Shown: piece after piece, positions 12,681 through 24,469 of the stretch | Layout of the letters: every line of letters begins with the position of its first letter | How positions within the stretch are numbered: the stretch's first letter is position 1 | DNA from: Tetradesmus obliquus | Lineage: Eukaryota; Chlorophyta; Chlorophyceae; Sphaeropleales; Scenedesmaceae | Reading direction: 5' to 3' | Length of the DNA stretch: 64,000 bases | Assembly (NCBI GenBank): GCA_030272155.1 | Contig: CP126198.1 | Location: 3,100,001 to 3,164,000 of the forward strand | Made by a program: the position numbers and the translations under genes | Notes under the pieces: generated by a model | What the model was told of the DNA's origin: nothing | The model's database searches: none | What the model saw: only the letters and a program-made list of their open reading frames with translations

Positions 12681-14600
12681 CTAGAAGACCTCGTAGCCGC
12701 CGCCGCTGCCGTCTGCTGGCGTCCTCGACACGAAGAACAGCAGCCCGCTGGCCAGGATGCAGGACACCTGGAACACGCCAGCCACGCCCGGCCACGCCTC
12801 GCCAGCCCTGTCGGGGTTCATGGCTGCGGCGGCAGTAAAATATAAGGACACCGGAACAAACACAGCAGCTGTTGATCATCTGACCTGCCACACATCTACC
12901 TGTCACCACAAGAGGCGGCTGGCGATGCACAGCTCAGAAGCTGCATGCCGCAATTCTGCTGCACAGTTGAGAAACACAGTCACAAGACAGCCCTGTGGCA
13001 CACGCAACCTGCACATGCATGCCCTGGCTTACGCGCCTATCACTTTAGAAGCGATAGTACTGACTTGCAGGAAGCTGCTTTGCCTGCTGCTGAGTGGCAA
13101 TGTTGCAGCCCACCATACGCCACAGCCTGACACGCTCACCGTAGTGCTGCATCAGCACCCACACAGCCCCCACCACGGACCCAAACGACACCACGTAAGA
13201 GAGGAAGAGCCAGAACCGCGACCTGCACAGTTGACACAGCAGCAATGCAGCAAATACAGCAGCGGCATCAGTCCTCAAGTTGCACTGAATGCTGCTGCTC
13301 CAACTAGCACCACACAGCACAGGTGGTCTGCCGGACCCGCCTTCCCTGCTGTTACCAGTGAGAGGTGCAGCCAACATGGAACCCTGCTGGTCTCCAATGT
13401 TACATGACGGCACAAGGTTGCACATCCTGTCACGTGGCCGCAAGGCTCTGTTCTGCGCTACTGCTTCTCAGCCGCTGCTTATCTTGCTGCTGGTGTTCTC
13501 CTGGTGATCGGTGCGGTTGCCACTGCTGCTACTGCTGCTGCTGCCTGCCTGTCCTCACCTGCAGAAGCCACCATCATCAAACGGATCATAGTCCTGCAAA
13601 TCGTCCCTGCAGCAGCAGCAGCAGCAGTAGCAGCAGCGTGGCGGGAGGAGCAGTACATCAAATGTCATCAGCATGTTCAAGCTCACGCTGCCACCCAGAA
13701 CGAATCCATTGTTGCCGCTGCACAAAGCTTGCTGAGCTCATTACGCCTGTCGATCCATCTGATTCTGCAGCCAGCTCAATGGAAGAGCTCAGGAAAGCTG
13801 CGCTGCCATCCCTGCCTTCTGCTGCTGACTCAGCTTCACCTAAGAAACCTGTAGTCCCTTTATCCATTGTTGCCGCTGCACAAAGCTCGCTTAGCACAAC
13901 CTACCACTGCTGCTGCTGCGGATGCTGCAACCAGCTGCAAACGCTATGACAGCCAGGCCCGCTCACCGCCTGATGCAGTTGATCATAACCAGCGCCAATG
14001 TAGCCACGATGCCTGGTATGTACTGCAGCAGCAAGCAGTTGCACGACACCACATGCGCTCAAGTCAGCTGTAGCTGCAGCAACTCTGGGAAACAGACTGG
14101 TCAGTTGACAAGGGCTGCTGCTTTGCAGGAATGGTACAGCTGACACAGCACACATGCCACATGCTAATGGAACGTTGCAATGCTGAGCTGACTCATGCTG
14201 TTGTGCAGCCTGGACAGACTGCTGTCAGCTCATCCTTGCTGCTGACGAAAGCCAGCCTGCAGCTCTTCACACCTGATCAAAAGGGATCTTGTGTGATGTG
14301 CACACCACTGCATCAACCCAGAACCACCATCCTGCTCCAAACAGTGCTCCTGATGCTATGGGCCCATAGGACTTTGCCTGCAATCAGTAGTCAAGCAATT
14401 CTGAGCAGTGAAGTTGCACACAGCAGCAAAAGACCACCAACACTTGCCATGACATCAGCATCAGTCCACAGCCCTGCAAGGCATGCAAACCTAAACATAA
14501 CATGATAAACCTAGCGTACCTTTTCCTCCCAGAACTGTACTACGTAGGGCGGGATGAGCAGCGCTATGAGCTGGCATATGGGGAAATCGCAGAGCCCCAT
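12681..14600 (-). CDS. TMEM50/UPF0220 family membrane protein
   Basis: Small four-helix membrane protein of the TMEM50A/B (UPF0220, yeast Vps68-like) family, expected in ER or endosomal membranes. Exons on the minus strand: 14600-14520, 14377-14273, 14022-13967, 13606-13559, 13222-13140, 12823-12681; all introns are GT-AG and phases close to 171 residues. Family hallmarks are the GAGWWFWVDAVVC segment (about residues 41-53), a YIPGIVATLALVMINCIRR helix, WLFLSYVVSFGSVVGAVWVL and WPGVAGVFQVSCILASGLLF. Plant homologues match almost residue for residue in these segments. An added hydrophobic N-terminal stretch (LIALLIPPYVVQFW) precedes the EEK motif. Several introns end in CTG repeats. It is divergent from the nardilysin gene, with 372 bp between start codons. 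Confidence 0.88.
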
Positions 14601-14972
14601 GGCTCACGCCAGCAGAGCTGCCACCAGCAGGCTAAGTATGCTTGTATGTGTCAAGAGTAAGTAGGTTAACGAGGCGTGTGGTTGCTACTGCCAAGGCAAG
14701 TTGGATGGAGGGTTTCCTGAAGTCAGCCAAAGCTCGAACACACTAGCGAGGTAGCAGCACGTGTATAAACCAATCCTGCTAGGAAAATGCGATCAAAGAC
14801 CGACCTGAAGGCCGCATGTGCTTAAAACGATGTTGTCATTCACATGTCAAAGTGACAGTCTGTTGTCACACACTTCAGGCGTGCTGTCGCTGCATCTGAT
14901 GCGAGTCAAGCACACTCCAGGTGATTGTGTTCTTAAACATCGCTCTGCTTAGCGTGGCTGGACTGTGTCAAG
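14601..14972. promoter_or_regulatory. Divergent promoter region, TMEM50 / nardilysin
   Basis: The 372 bp between two opposed start codons must hold the 5' UTRs and promoters of both genes. No TATA-like or other specific motif was assigned, so the regulatory role rests only on gene layout. Confidence 0.5.
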
Positions 14973-17900
14973 ATGCTAGCATGCTGCAGCAGCATCATCA
15001 GCAACAGCAGCAACAGCAGCAGTAGCAGCCCACCAGAAACCAAAATGAAGGAACTCGACCTCATAAAGTCTTCAAATGACAAGAAGGATTACAAATATGT
15101 AAAGCTCAGCAACGGCATAGCTGTGCTATTGATCCATGACCCGGCGGTTGCTGAGGCCCTTGCTGCTGAGGTGGGTATGGCCAAGTTCAAGAGACAGCTG
15201 GCAGCAGCACTGCAGCAATCACACATACTCCCTTTAGAAGCCAAAAGTAGTTGATGGGAGATTACCGCCTTCTTTTCAAAAACTTGTGTGGCTGCTTGGG
15301 CTCTAGGCTGTGTTTTCAATTTGTTGATTGCTTGTGATGCACTACCAGCTGCCAGAAACATCACCTGCAGCAGCTGTGTGTGCGGTGATCTCAACACATA
15401 CACACACTCCACACAACAGCGCGACTCGCAAAGCACAACACAACAAACTTTTAAAAGCATCATGTGCTGCTGCTAATTGCTTGCAGGATGGCAAGCAGGC
15501 AATGGATGTGTCGGAGGATGGCGAGCAGCAGTCAGGCAGCGGCAGTGGCAGCGGCAGCGATGATGATGAGGATATGAGCGGCAGCGGCAGCGAGGAAGGC
15601 AGCAGCGGCAGCGAGGAGGATGAGGGGGAGGAGTCAGATGAGGAAGAGGCTGGCGGCAAGAAGGGCAAGAAGCAGAAGGGGCAGATGGCTGGCTCAAAGA
15701 AGGTTGGTTGGCTGATTGGTTGGGTGGTTGGGTGGTTGGGTGCTGATGTAACATGTGTGGTTGCTGAGGCAGCTGCGCCAGGCAGGCATGGAACAGTGCA
15801 CGGGCATGCTGCTTGATGTGCTTGGCAGCAGCAGCGGCAGCAGCAGAAGCCAGCAGCTTGCAGGCAAGCACAGCGCAGCACGGTGGATGCAGTCATCCTG
15901 CTAGCACCTGCCGCAAACCAGACTGCTACTGCTGCGATCAGCGCTGCCGCAACCTACGGCTGCACTCATAACATCCCCTTCTTCTCCTGCTGCTGCAGGC
16001 GGCAGCAGCCATGGCTGTGGGTGTGGGCAGCTTCTCAGACCCAGCTGAGATGCAGGGCCTGTCCCACTACCTGGAGCACATGCTGTTCATGGGCAGCGAC
16101 AAGTTCCCGGATGAGAACGAGTACGATGCTTACCTGAGCAAGCACGGCGGCTCGTCAAATGCGTTCACAGAGCTGGTGAGGTGCTAGCTGCTTGTAGAAC
16201 GATTGTTAGAGGCTGGTAGTTTTGTTGGAGGTGGTTGGTCTTTTGTGGCAGCTGCGTGGTGCAAGCGCGGAGCAGCACCAGGACACCTGCGCTGGCCGAG
16301 TGCAGTGTCCGGCATAGTGTCTTGTACTAATGGCACAGTAGCTGTCTAGTGCAATGTGCAGTGCAGCGTCCAGCCCTGCTTTGTTTTCCCTGAATGTGCA
16401 ACCAACTCTCAATCGCATGCCGCACCTTTTGGCCTGCCCCTCGCTGTTACGGGCGCTATGCTGCTTTGCCAACATCTGCTGGCTGTGCCCGCGCAGGAGT
16501 TCACCAACTACCACTTTGAGGTGGCTCCCGCACACCTGGAGGGAGCGCTGGACAGGTTTGCGCAGTTCTTCGTGGCGCCGCTGTTCAAGGTGCGCAGGCG
16601 GCTGAAGCAACAGCAGCGCTGCAGCAACATAGCACCCTTCCTGCTTGTGTGTGCTGCTGTTCACAGTGGGGCAGGCGGGGCAGCTGAGGCAGGTGCTGTG
16701 GCCTTGTGCGCTGCAGCTGCGACCACGTTGTTCCCGTGCACTGCAACAAGCTCTGCCACCTGAGTTGCTCTGTGTCATTTTGTCATGCTGCCGCAGGCTG
16801 GCGCGCTGGAGCGTGAGGTGCAGGCAGTGGACAGCGAGTTCAGCGGGGTGCTGCAGTCTGACCACTCACGCCTGGCGCAACTCATGTGCCACACGGTGAG
16901 CAGCGTCATGAGGTGGTGCATTGCTGCAGTGCAGCAGCGCAGCAGTGCGGGAAGGCGGGAGGTTGTCGGCATGCCAGCTGATGTGCCACACAGTGAGCAG
17001 CGTCATGAGGTGGAGCAGCATCACATCAAGGCAGCAGTGCGACAGCGCATTGCGGCGGTGCAGTGCTGCGATAGCAGTTTCTGTGCCACACAGTAAGCAG
17101 CACAGCGCGGCAGAGCAGTATGGCAAGCATGTGGGGTTACTTTGCGCGGCAGTGCAGTGCGGCAGTGCAGTGCGGCAGCAGCTCATGTGCCACTCGGTGA
17201 GCAGCGCAGAGCAGAGGTGCTGCCGCAAGAGGCAGTGCAGTGCGGCAGTGCAGTGCGGCACTGCATTGCGAAGGGGGGCGCAGCAGCGCATTGCAGCGTG
17301 CTGTGCTGCAGAGCAATGCGACAGCATAGTACGGCAGCAAAGTGCGGCACCAGAGAGCAGTTGCAGTACCTGCTGCTTCGGTCTGAACACCAACGGCTGC
17401 TAGCTTGTGTATGGCGCTTTGATCAGCAGCTGCCATTCCAACATTCACCTCTGTACTGTTGTCGCTGCTGCTGCTGCTGCTGCTGCTGCCGAACACCAAA
17501 CACAACCGCCTGCAGTCCAAGGCTGGCCACATCTACAACAAGTTCAGCTGGGGCAACCTGGCCAGCCTGTGGAGCCAGCCCCGCGCTGCCGGCATTGATG
17601 TGAGGCAGCGCATCATCGACTACTACAGGTGGGGCTTTGACCATGTTTGACCGCACTTTGACCATGCTTTGACCGTACATTGACCGCCCTGCTCTGGCTA
17701 GGCCAGGGCTTGTCTGCAGTGTTCTTGTTGTGGTACTCAAAACCCTTTCCGAAACGAGCTACTAGGTAGCGCCCCCAGCAGCAGTACCAATCAACACGTT
17801 GTACGATGTGCTCTCCCCTGCTGCTGTGCATACCCGTCACCCTTGTTTCACAACTCTCACTGTCGCAGGGCGCAGTATGGCCCTGCGCGCATGAGCCTGG

Positions 17901-20900
17901 TGCTACTGGGTGGGCAGCCGCTGGATCAGCTGGAGTCCTGGGTGCGGCAGCTGTTTGATGCCGTGCCCCAGGGCGTTGCTGGGCGGCCGCCAGCATTCAG
18001 CGACGCTGGCATGCCTTTTGAGGTGCGCTGCTGCTCTGCGCTGCACCCCTTTGCAGCTGGATGGTGGTTGTGTCTGGCTTTGAGGGTTGGCGGTGCCTGC
18101 CGCATGCTGTATGCATCACCACGAACCCTGTCGCACTCATGGAATCACCTGTGCTAGCGTTACTCCTGCACATCGTGCCTCATGTAATGCAGTATGCGGA
18201 CAAAACATACGCCTGCGCTCACCTCAATCTTGTACTATGTGCTTCCTCCCCGTCTCTCATTACGCTGCAGGGCCGCGTGCTGTATGTCGCGCCTGCGGTG
18301 AAGGAGCACCACGAAGTGACCGTGACCTTCCAGCTGCCCTGCCTGCGGCCGCTGTATGCGAGCAAGCCCGACCACTACATCAGCCACCTGGTGGGACATG
18401 AGGGGCCCGGGTCGCTGCTGGCAGCACTCAAGGTGCGTGTAAAAGTATTTCACGCGCTGTCCAGGGAAGAGGAGAGGTTATGCTGCAGGTCATGCTGCAC
18501 GATGCAAGGTGCTGCGCCATCACAGGCCAAGCACGCCGGCCTTTACAATGCATGAAAGAGGATTGTGATTGATAGCATGTGCATGGGTGTGCTGCCAAGC
18601 CCGACCACTGCATCAGCCACCTTGCGGGGCATGAGGGGCCGGGCTCGCTGCTGGCAGCACTCAAGGTGCGCGTGTGCATGCGCGGCGGTTGGTATGGCGC
18701 GGGAAGAGAACATGCAGCAACAGATAGTACTACCGAGCTGTGGCGTGCATGATGAGACGCCTCTGCGTACAGAATATCAAGCACGACTGTAAGATTTTCA
18801 CATGTTCGAACCGCAGGCGCGCGGCTGGGCCATTGAGCTGTGGTGCTGCTGTTGCTGTGTCATCACACAAGCAGCACAATGCTTTGACAAGCTTCATGTG
18901 TTTACATGTCAACAGGCGCGCGGCTGGGCCATCGAGCTGTGTGCGGGTGTTGATGATGACGGCTACAGCGCCAACACAGCAGCCTACCTCTTCACCGTGT
19001 CCATCGTGCTGACCGAGGCGGGGCTGGCTGCTGGGCCCGGCTGCGGGCTTGCCCCAGTGGCGCTGCTGTTCCAATACCTGAGGCTGCTCACGGAGACAGG
19101 TGCGGTTCATCTCATTTCTTCTCTGCTGTGTATACAAGGCTTGTGAGGTATATGTCTCTCCTGCATGTGTTATATCCTGGGGGTTTGTTGGTGCTGGCGC
19201 CTGTTGCGCTGCTGTTCCAGTACCTGAGGCTGCTGACAGAGACAGGTGCGCTCCTCCGCCGTATGCTTGAAGCATCTAGGGTGTGTGCGTCGCATGCCCA
19301 CTTGTGATTGTGTGCACTGGCAACAGTGGCAGCAGCAGACAAGGAAGGACAGGCCTACTCTGTATTTGTCGCTCCCGGGCTGATGCAAAGCTCAACTTCA
19401 AACTGTTTTGTTGTGCTGCAGGCCCTACTCTGTCATATCTACACTGGCTGGTCATTTTAACGTTCCAAAATTGATCTGGTGTGCTGCAGGCCCACAGGCC
19501 TGGGTGTGGCAGGAGATTGCTGCCATCGTGGGCATGAAGTTCAGGTTTGCAGAAGAAGAGGACAGCTGCGACCTCGTCACCCGCCTAGCCAGCAACATGG
19601 GCTGGGTGGCGCCGCAGCACCTGCTGGCTGCGGAGTACCTGCACGAGGAGTGGCAGCCGGAGAAGGTGAGGGGCTTGCTGATGCCCTGTTGTCGTCGTTG
19701 GATCTGTTTGCTGGCAGCGTTATCATGTGCATGAGCAGCCCAAGGAGGTGATGAGGGAACGTGATGTGCCCTGTAGGCGTGTACATGTCCTCTACCTGCA
19801 GCAATGCTGCCTGCAGGTGGCCAGCTCTGTCAGTTCGGCCCAAGGTTGAGTGCTGAGATTTTGAATCTGCTGCCACAGTGTATCCATACTGCCTGTTGCA
19901 TGCTGCATGCAATGTTCTTGGTCTTATGTGCCCGTTGTCATGCCTGCAGGTCGCCGAGCTGCTGCAGTGCATGCAGCCAGCCAGCAGCAGCTTCCGTATC
20001 GACCTGCTCACAAAGTCATACGCAGCAGTCCAGCAGCAGCTGCAGGAAGCAGCAGCAGACCCAACCAGCTGGCTAAGCTCAGGCGACAGCAGCAGCAGCA
20101 GCAGGGTTCAGGGCTTCACTGAGCCCTGGTTCAAGATGGATGCGCTGTTGGTCAAACTTCCTGACAGTTTGACCGGCGGCTGGGCTGAGTCAGCAGTAGC
20201 TGATGACCTGGCGCTGCCACCGCCAAACCCTTACATACCGTCTGACTTTGAACTCAAAACAGATGGCAGCACAGCAGCAGCAGCAGCAGCAGCGGCGGCG
20301 GACAGTAAGCAGCTGCTGGCAGCAGTTGCGCCGTGGATGCTTGTGGGCGGAGCAGCAGCAGCAGAAGCGCAGCCGGAGATGCTGCTGGCGGCCCCGCCTG
20401 CCATGCTGCTTGATGAGCCAGGTGCGTGACACCACTTCTGCAGCAGGCCGGCAAATTGCAACCTTTTGTTGCTGTCCCCGGCAGGATGACATGTTGGCAG
20501 GCAGGGAGTAATGGGATTACTGCTTCACTCCTTGCAACCATGCCCAGCTAGCGCTTGACGTCTGTGTGTGCTATCTCTGCATGCATCACCGCTCCTGCAG
20601 GCCTGCGGTTGTGGCACAAGCTGGCCAGCTCCTACCAGCAGCTGTGACAGCAAAGGTAACAGCAGCACCTGCCTGCATAGAAAAAATCGTGCTGGACTGG
20701 ATCACTGCACCTTCAGCCCGTGCGCTGTTGCCGCATGCATTCCTGCAGGCCTGCGTCTGTGGCACAAGCTGGCCAGCAGCTACCAGCAGCCGCGCGCCTG
20801 TGCCTACTTCCGTCTGGCCGGGCCTGCTGCTGCTGCCAGCGCTGTTGCTGCCGTGCTGGGCGCGCTGTGGATGCGGCTGGTGGAGGAGGCGCTGGCGGAG

Positions 20901-23900
20901 GATGCGTACCTGGCAGGTAAGCCGACCCGCACTATCTATTATGTAGAACAAGCTTTTTTTGTCTGATTCCGGCTGCAGCTCTTGCAGTGGGCGGCGGGTG
21001 GAGGAGGCACTGGCTGAGGACGCCTACCTGGCAGGTAACAAATCGTAATATGGACCAACTGTACAATGTTGATATCGAATGCAGCTTAGATCCAGATCCA
21101 ACAGCAGTTCGTGTGAATGCGGCTGGTGGAGGAGGCGCTGGCCGAGGACGCGTACCTGGCAGGTGCGAAAACCCTATTACAGCAACTTTGTCTGTTGCTC
21201 TGCGTTTTGGTTTCTTCAAAAACCAGCTCCAGCTCAACATGCCGCTAGTAGGAGCTTCGGTGAGAGCTTTACGCAGCAGCTGCATCTCAGTTCTCAGATG
21301 CACTAGCTGACACGTGTGCGCGACCCCTGTTCCCCATCTGTGTGCCGCAGACGTGGCTGGGCTGCACTGCTCCTGCAGCAGTGAGGGCGCAGCCGGCTTT
21401 GAGCTGCGCGTGGACGGCTTCAGCCACAAGCTGGGGCTGCTGGCGGGGCGCGTGTTTGAGGCACTGGCGGGCTGCAAGGTGCGCATGTGGCAGTGCTTGC
21501 TCGCTTGTACTGCAAGTAGGCTTTCCTGGTCTGCCGCATTTGTATGTATCACCGGTAGATGCTTGAACTCTAGCTACAGCTGGCTCCAGAGGGCAAGTGT
21601 GTTGTAGCGATGCGATTGAGGCCCCCTCTCCTGTGTGTTGTGTCTGTGCTGCACATTGCAGGTGCGCCCCCACACCTTCCCCGCGGTGCACGAGCAGCTG
21701 CTGCGCCGCTACCGCAACGCCATGCTGCAGCCGGGCAAGGCTGCTGCTGCGCTGCGGCTGCAGTGCCTGGCTGGCGGGCCGCACTGGAGCGCTGATGAGC
21801 TGGCGGCGGCAGTGGAACAAGTAAAGGACGTGGCGGAAGTGCAGGTGCGGCGCAAGTGCATGGCTGTGAAAGCAGCGACCAGCTGGCAGCCAGCTGACGG
21901 CAGGTCTGCTTTGCTTGGCTGGCGTGACCTGCAGCAGTGCTGTGCCACCCAGTAAGTCGGTGGCGTTGCTTTGGACTGCGCTGATGCGCCGCAATTGCTT
22001 GTCCTCCACTCCTTGCCCCTGGCTTTCTGAGCTGCTCCCATGCCTCTGCTGCTGCTGCCGTCGCCAGGCGTTTGCCTCCCAGTTCCTGTCCTGCTGCCAC
22101 ATGGAGGGACTTACCATCGGCAACATCACCGCCAAAGAAGCAGAAGCCCTGGCACGCTCCCTGCGCACGACCCTCTCGCAGCAAGGCGGCGCAGCAGGCG
22201 CCACCAATGGCAGCAGCAGCAGCAGCAGCAGCAGGGATGTAAAGCTGCTGGCGGCTGGTGACCGGCTGGTTGAGCAGTGTGTGGTGCTGCCGAGTGGGGT
22301 GGCGCTGCTGCACAAGGCTGCTGCACGCAACCCGGAGGAGGAGAACTGCTGCGTGGAGGCGTACTACCAGGTGAACAATGATGATGTTTACAGCGCTGCA
22401 TTGTGTGTTTAGGGGTGCGCAGCTGGCCAGAAGTGCTGCTGCAAAGGTTTCCACATTGCTGCACTGTGATTCACACTTGCCAGCTTATGTATGGCCTGTG
22501 TGCTGCGCAGTTCGCTGTCGTGTTTAAAACGAATGTAGCAGCTCCGCAGCGTTGTTGCTGCCTGGAATCATCTTCCGCACTGCTGCTGTATGCTCTGCAG
22601 ATTGGCATGTCGACAGACCTGCGGCTGCGAGTGCTGACAGACCTCATGGACCAGGTGGGTGGCTGCTGCTGCTGCTACTGCTGCTTGCAGCGCTTCCGCA
22701 GCTCGTGCAGCTGGTCACTTGCTCAGTCTTCAAGCGATAAGACCCATGCAAGCTGCCTATGCCAGCTGCCATTCAAAACACACAGATTGATGACCCTGTT
22801 GCGCATACTCTGGCTGGCGCCTAGCTGCCCTCCATCTGCGCTGCTGTCAATCCACCTCCCGCCTTTGCACAACCATGCACTCACTGAACACATCCTACTA
22901 CTGCCATTTCCACTATCTCCGATCTTCCTTTCCATGTTTTCAGGTGCTGTACGAGCCTGTGTACGACACCCTGCGCACCAAGCAGCAGCTGGGCTACAGC
23001 GTCAGCAGCGGCGCGCGGCTCACGCACGGCGTGTGCGGCTTCTGCGTGGTTGTCGTGTCGCCCGCATTCAGCGCTGCCGAGGTGGAGGGCCGCATAGAGG
23101 CTTTCTTGCAGGACTTTGCAGGCACGCTGCAGGTGAGGGGCCAGGGTGCAAAATGTTCTTTGAGTGTGTATGGTGTGGAACATCTGCAGAGGTGGAGGGC
23201 CGCATCGAGGCCTTCCTGCAGGACTTCGCCGGTTCGCTGCAGGTGAGGGGCCGGGATGTAGCCATCATGTAGCTGTTACATAACCGCTGGCACCTGTCGC
23301 ATGACATGTGAGGGGATGAAGGGCCTGCTTTGGTTGTTTCAACAGTTGCGGAGACAACACATGAGCATGATATCAAACGAATCCCTTGGCACATCTGCGT
23401 AGTTGTCTTTTGGTGCTGCAACTCCTGTCCCTGCTGCTGCTGCTGCTGCTGCTGCTGCCTGGTCAAACATGCAGGCCATGCCCCAGGAGGAGTTTGACCG
23501 CCACAAGGCGGCGCTGGCCAGCAACAAGCTGCAGAAGGACACGGCACTGGCACAGGAGGCTGACAGGGCCTGGGAGCAGGTGCGGCAGAAGCACAGTGGC
23601 ATGCAATGCGCAGCCCTGCGGCACATGACACAGTGTTCAGTGGCGTGACGGCAGTACAGCTGTGCAGGCAAAGATTAGCTGCGGAGGCTGACAGGGCATG
23701 GGAGCAGGGGCGGCAGGGAACAGCAGCAGTATGCACCTCTCAGCAGCAGTATGGCGCATCTCAGCAGCACTCAGACCGTGTTTGTGCGCCAGATGCACAG
23801 CTGTGCTATGTTTGAGCGTGCAGCAGTGCTTTCCATCTGACATCCTGCTGTGCTTGCGGCTCGCAGGTGTTCAACGCCCGCTATGAGTTCATCTGCAAGG

Positions 23901-24469
23901 AGCAGGAGGCTGCACTGCTGCAGTCCATCACACTGGCAGAGCTGCAGCAGTTCTATGCAACCCATGTTGCCCCCAGCTCTGCGCAGCGGCGCAAGCTGAC
24001 TGTGCGGGTGATCCCCAACCGCCAAGGCAAGGCCACAGCAGCAGCAGCAGCAGCACAGGGCGCTGAGAAGGGTGACAAGCAGCAGCAGCAGCAGCACGTG
24101 CAGCATGAGCATGGCATGGTGGAGCCAAACTCGCCTCGCCAAGGCGGAAAGCACATTGTAGGTGCTGAGGTGGTGACTGCTGGCTGCGGCGCTGCAGCAG
24201 AGCAGCAGAATGGCGATGCAGCAGCAGCAGCAGCAGCAGGCTCGCCAGGTAGCAGGCAGCTTCAGGCCAAGCGGCAGCGGAGGCAGCAGGCTGAGGAGCA
24301 GCCTGCTGAGGCTGCAGCAGCAGCAGGTGGGGGTGAGGTTGATGCTGCCGCACTGCTGGCGCCTGGTGTGCAGTTGCAGGTGGTGTCTGACCCTGTGCAG
24401 TTCAAGCAGGGCAGGGAGCGGTACCCTGGCTACTGCACTGTGGTGCCGCAGCTGGCACAGCAGCAGTGA
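14973..24469 (+). CDS. Nardilysin-type M16 metallopeptidase
   Basis: Insulinase-family zinc protease, 1258 residues by this model, longer than insulysin (about 1020) and like nardilysin (about 1150). Exons: 14973-15170, 15487-15702, 15999-16175, 16497-16589, 16797-16895, 17516-17628, 17869-18022, 18271-18432, 18916-19099, 19490-19665, 19950-20421, 20749-20916, 21351-21478, 21662-21844, 22068-22370, 22601-22654, 22944-23132, 23475-23579, 23867-24469. The inverted zinc motif HYLEH is at residues 161-165, with the distal ligand Glu242 in REVQAVDSE. An Asp/Glu/Ser block (about residues 67-135) sits directly before [12 protein letters not shown], exactly where animal nardilysin carries its acidic domain. 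The C-terminal half has the TKQQLGYSV motif. The last exon adds Ala/Gln-rich sequence. The start could also be the ATG at 15045. Many introns contain duplicated exon ends. Confidence 0.92.
16883..17350 (+). repeat. Repeats of exon 5 donor junction in nardilysin intron 5
   Basis: The end of exon 5 with its donor (ATGTGCCACACGGTGAGCAG) recurs in diverged form at about 16980-17014, 17079-17100 and 17182-17210. These copies are embedded in GCAGTGCGGCAGTGCAG-like short repeats that fill the rest of the intron. At least two copies keep a GTGAGC donor. Confidence 0.75.
18596..18672 (+). repeat. Copy of nardilysin exon 8 tail plus donor
   Basis: About 75 bp matching the last part of exon 8 and its donor (18359-18434), with roughly ten differences, lies in intron 8. 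It retains CACTCAAGGTGCG at the donor. The spacing between copies is about 237 bp. Confidence 0.85.
20997..21164 (+). repeat. Two copies of nardilysin exon 12 tail plus donor
   Basis: The exon 12 end (GTGGAGGAGGCGCTGG...CTGGCAGGT, 20878-20918) recurs at about 20997-21036 and 21120-21163, both within intron 12 and both with an intact GGCAGGT donor. A copy of the exon 12 acceptor side also lies upstream at about 20593-20645. Confidence 0.85.
23190..23250 (+). repeat. Copy of nardilysin exon 17 tail plus donor
   Basis: Matches 23078-23138 (GAGGTGGAGGGCCGCAT...CTGCAGGTGAGGGGCC) with few changes and keeps the GTGAGG donor. A shorter copy of the exon 18 end lies at about 23676-23715. Confidence 0.85.

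Noticed and set aside
12757-13407. Plus-strand 216-codon frame over the TMEM50 gene
   Set aside because: The minus-strand exons match TMEM50 closely and splice in phase; the plus frame has no similarity.
15342-15896. Minus-strand 184-codon Ser/Pro-rich frame
   Set aside because: It is the reverse complement of the acidic exon of nardilysin and its flanking introns.
21287-22454. Minus-strand open frames of 347 and 294 codons
   Set aside because: They lie opposite nardilysin exons 13-15, are Ala/Gln/His-rich and have no splice or domain support; they are open because the sense strand is GC-rich and codon-biased.
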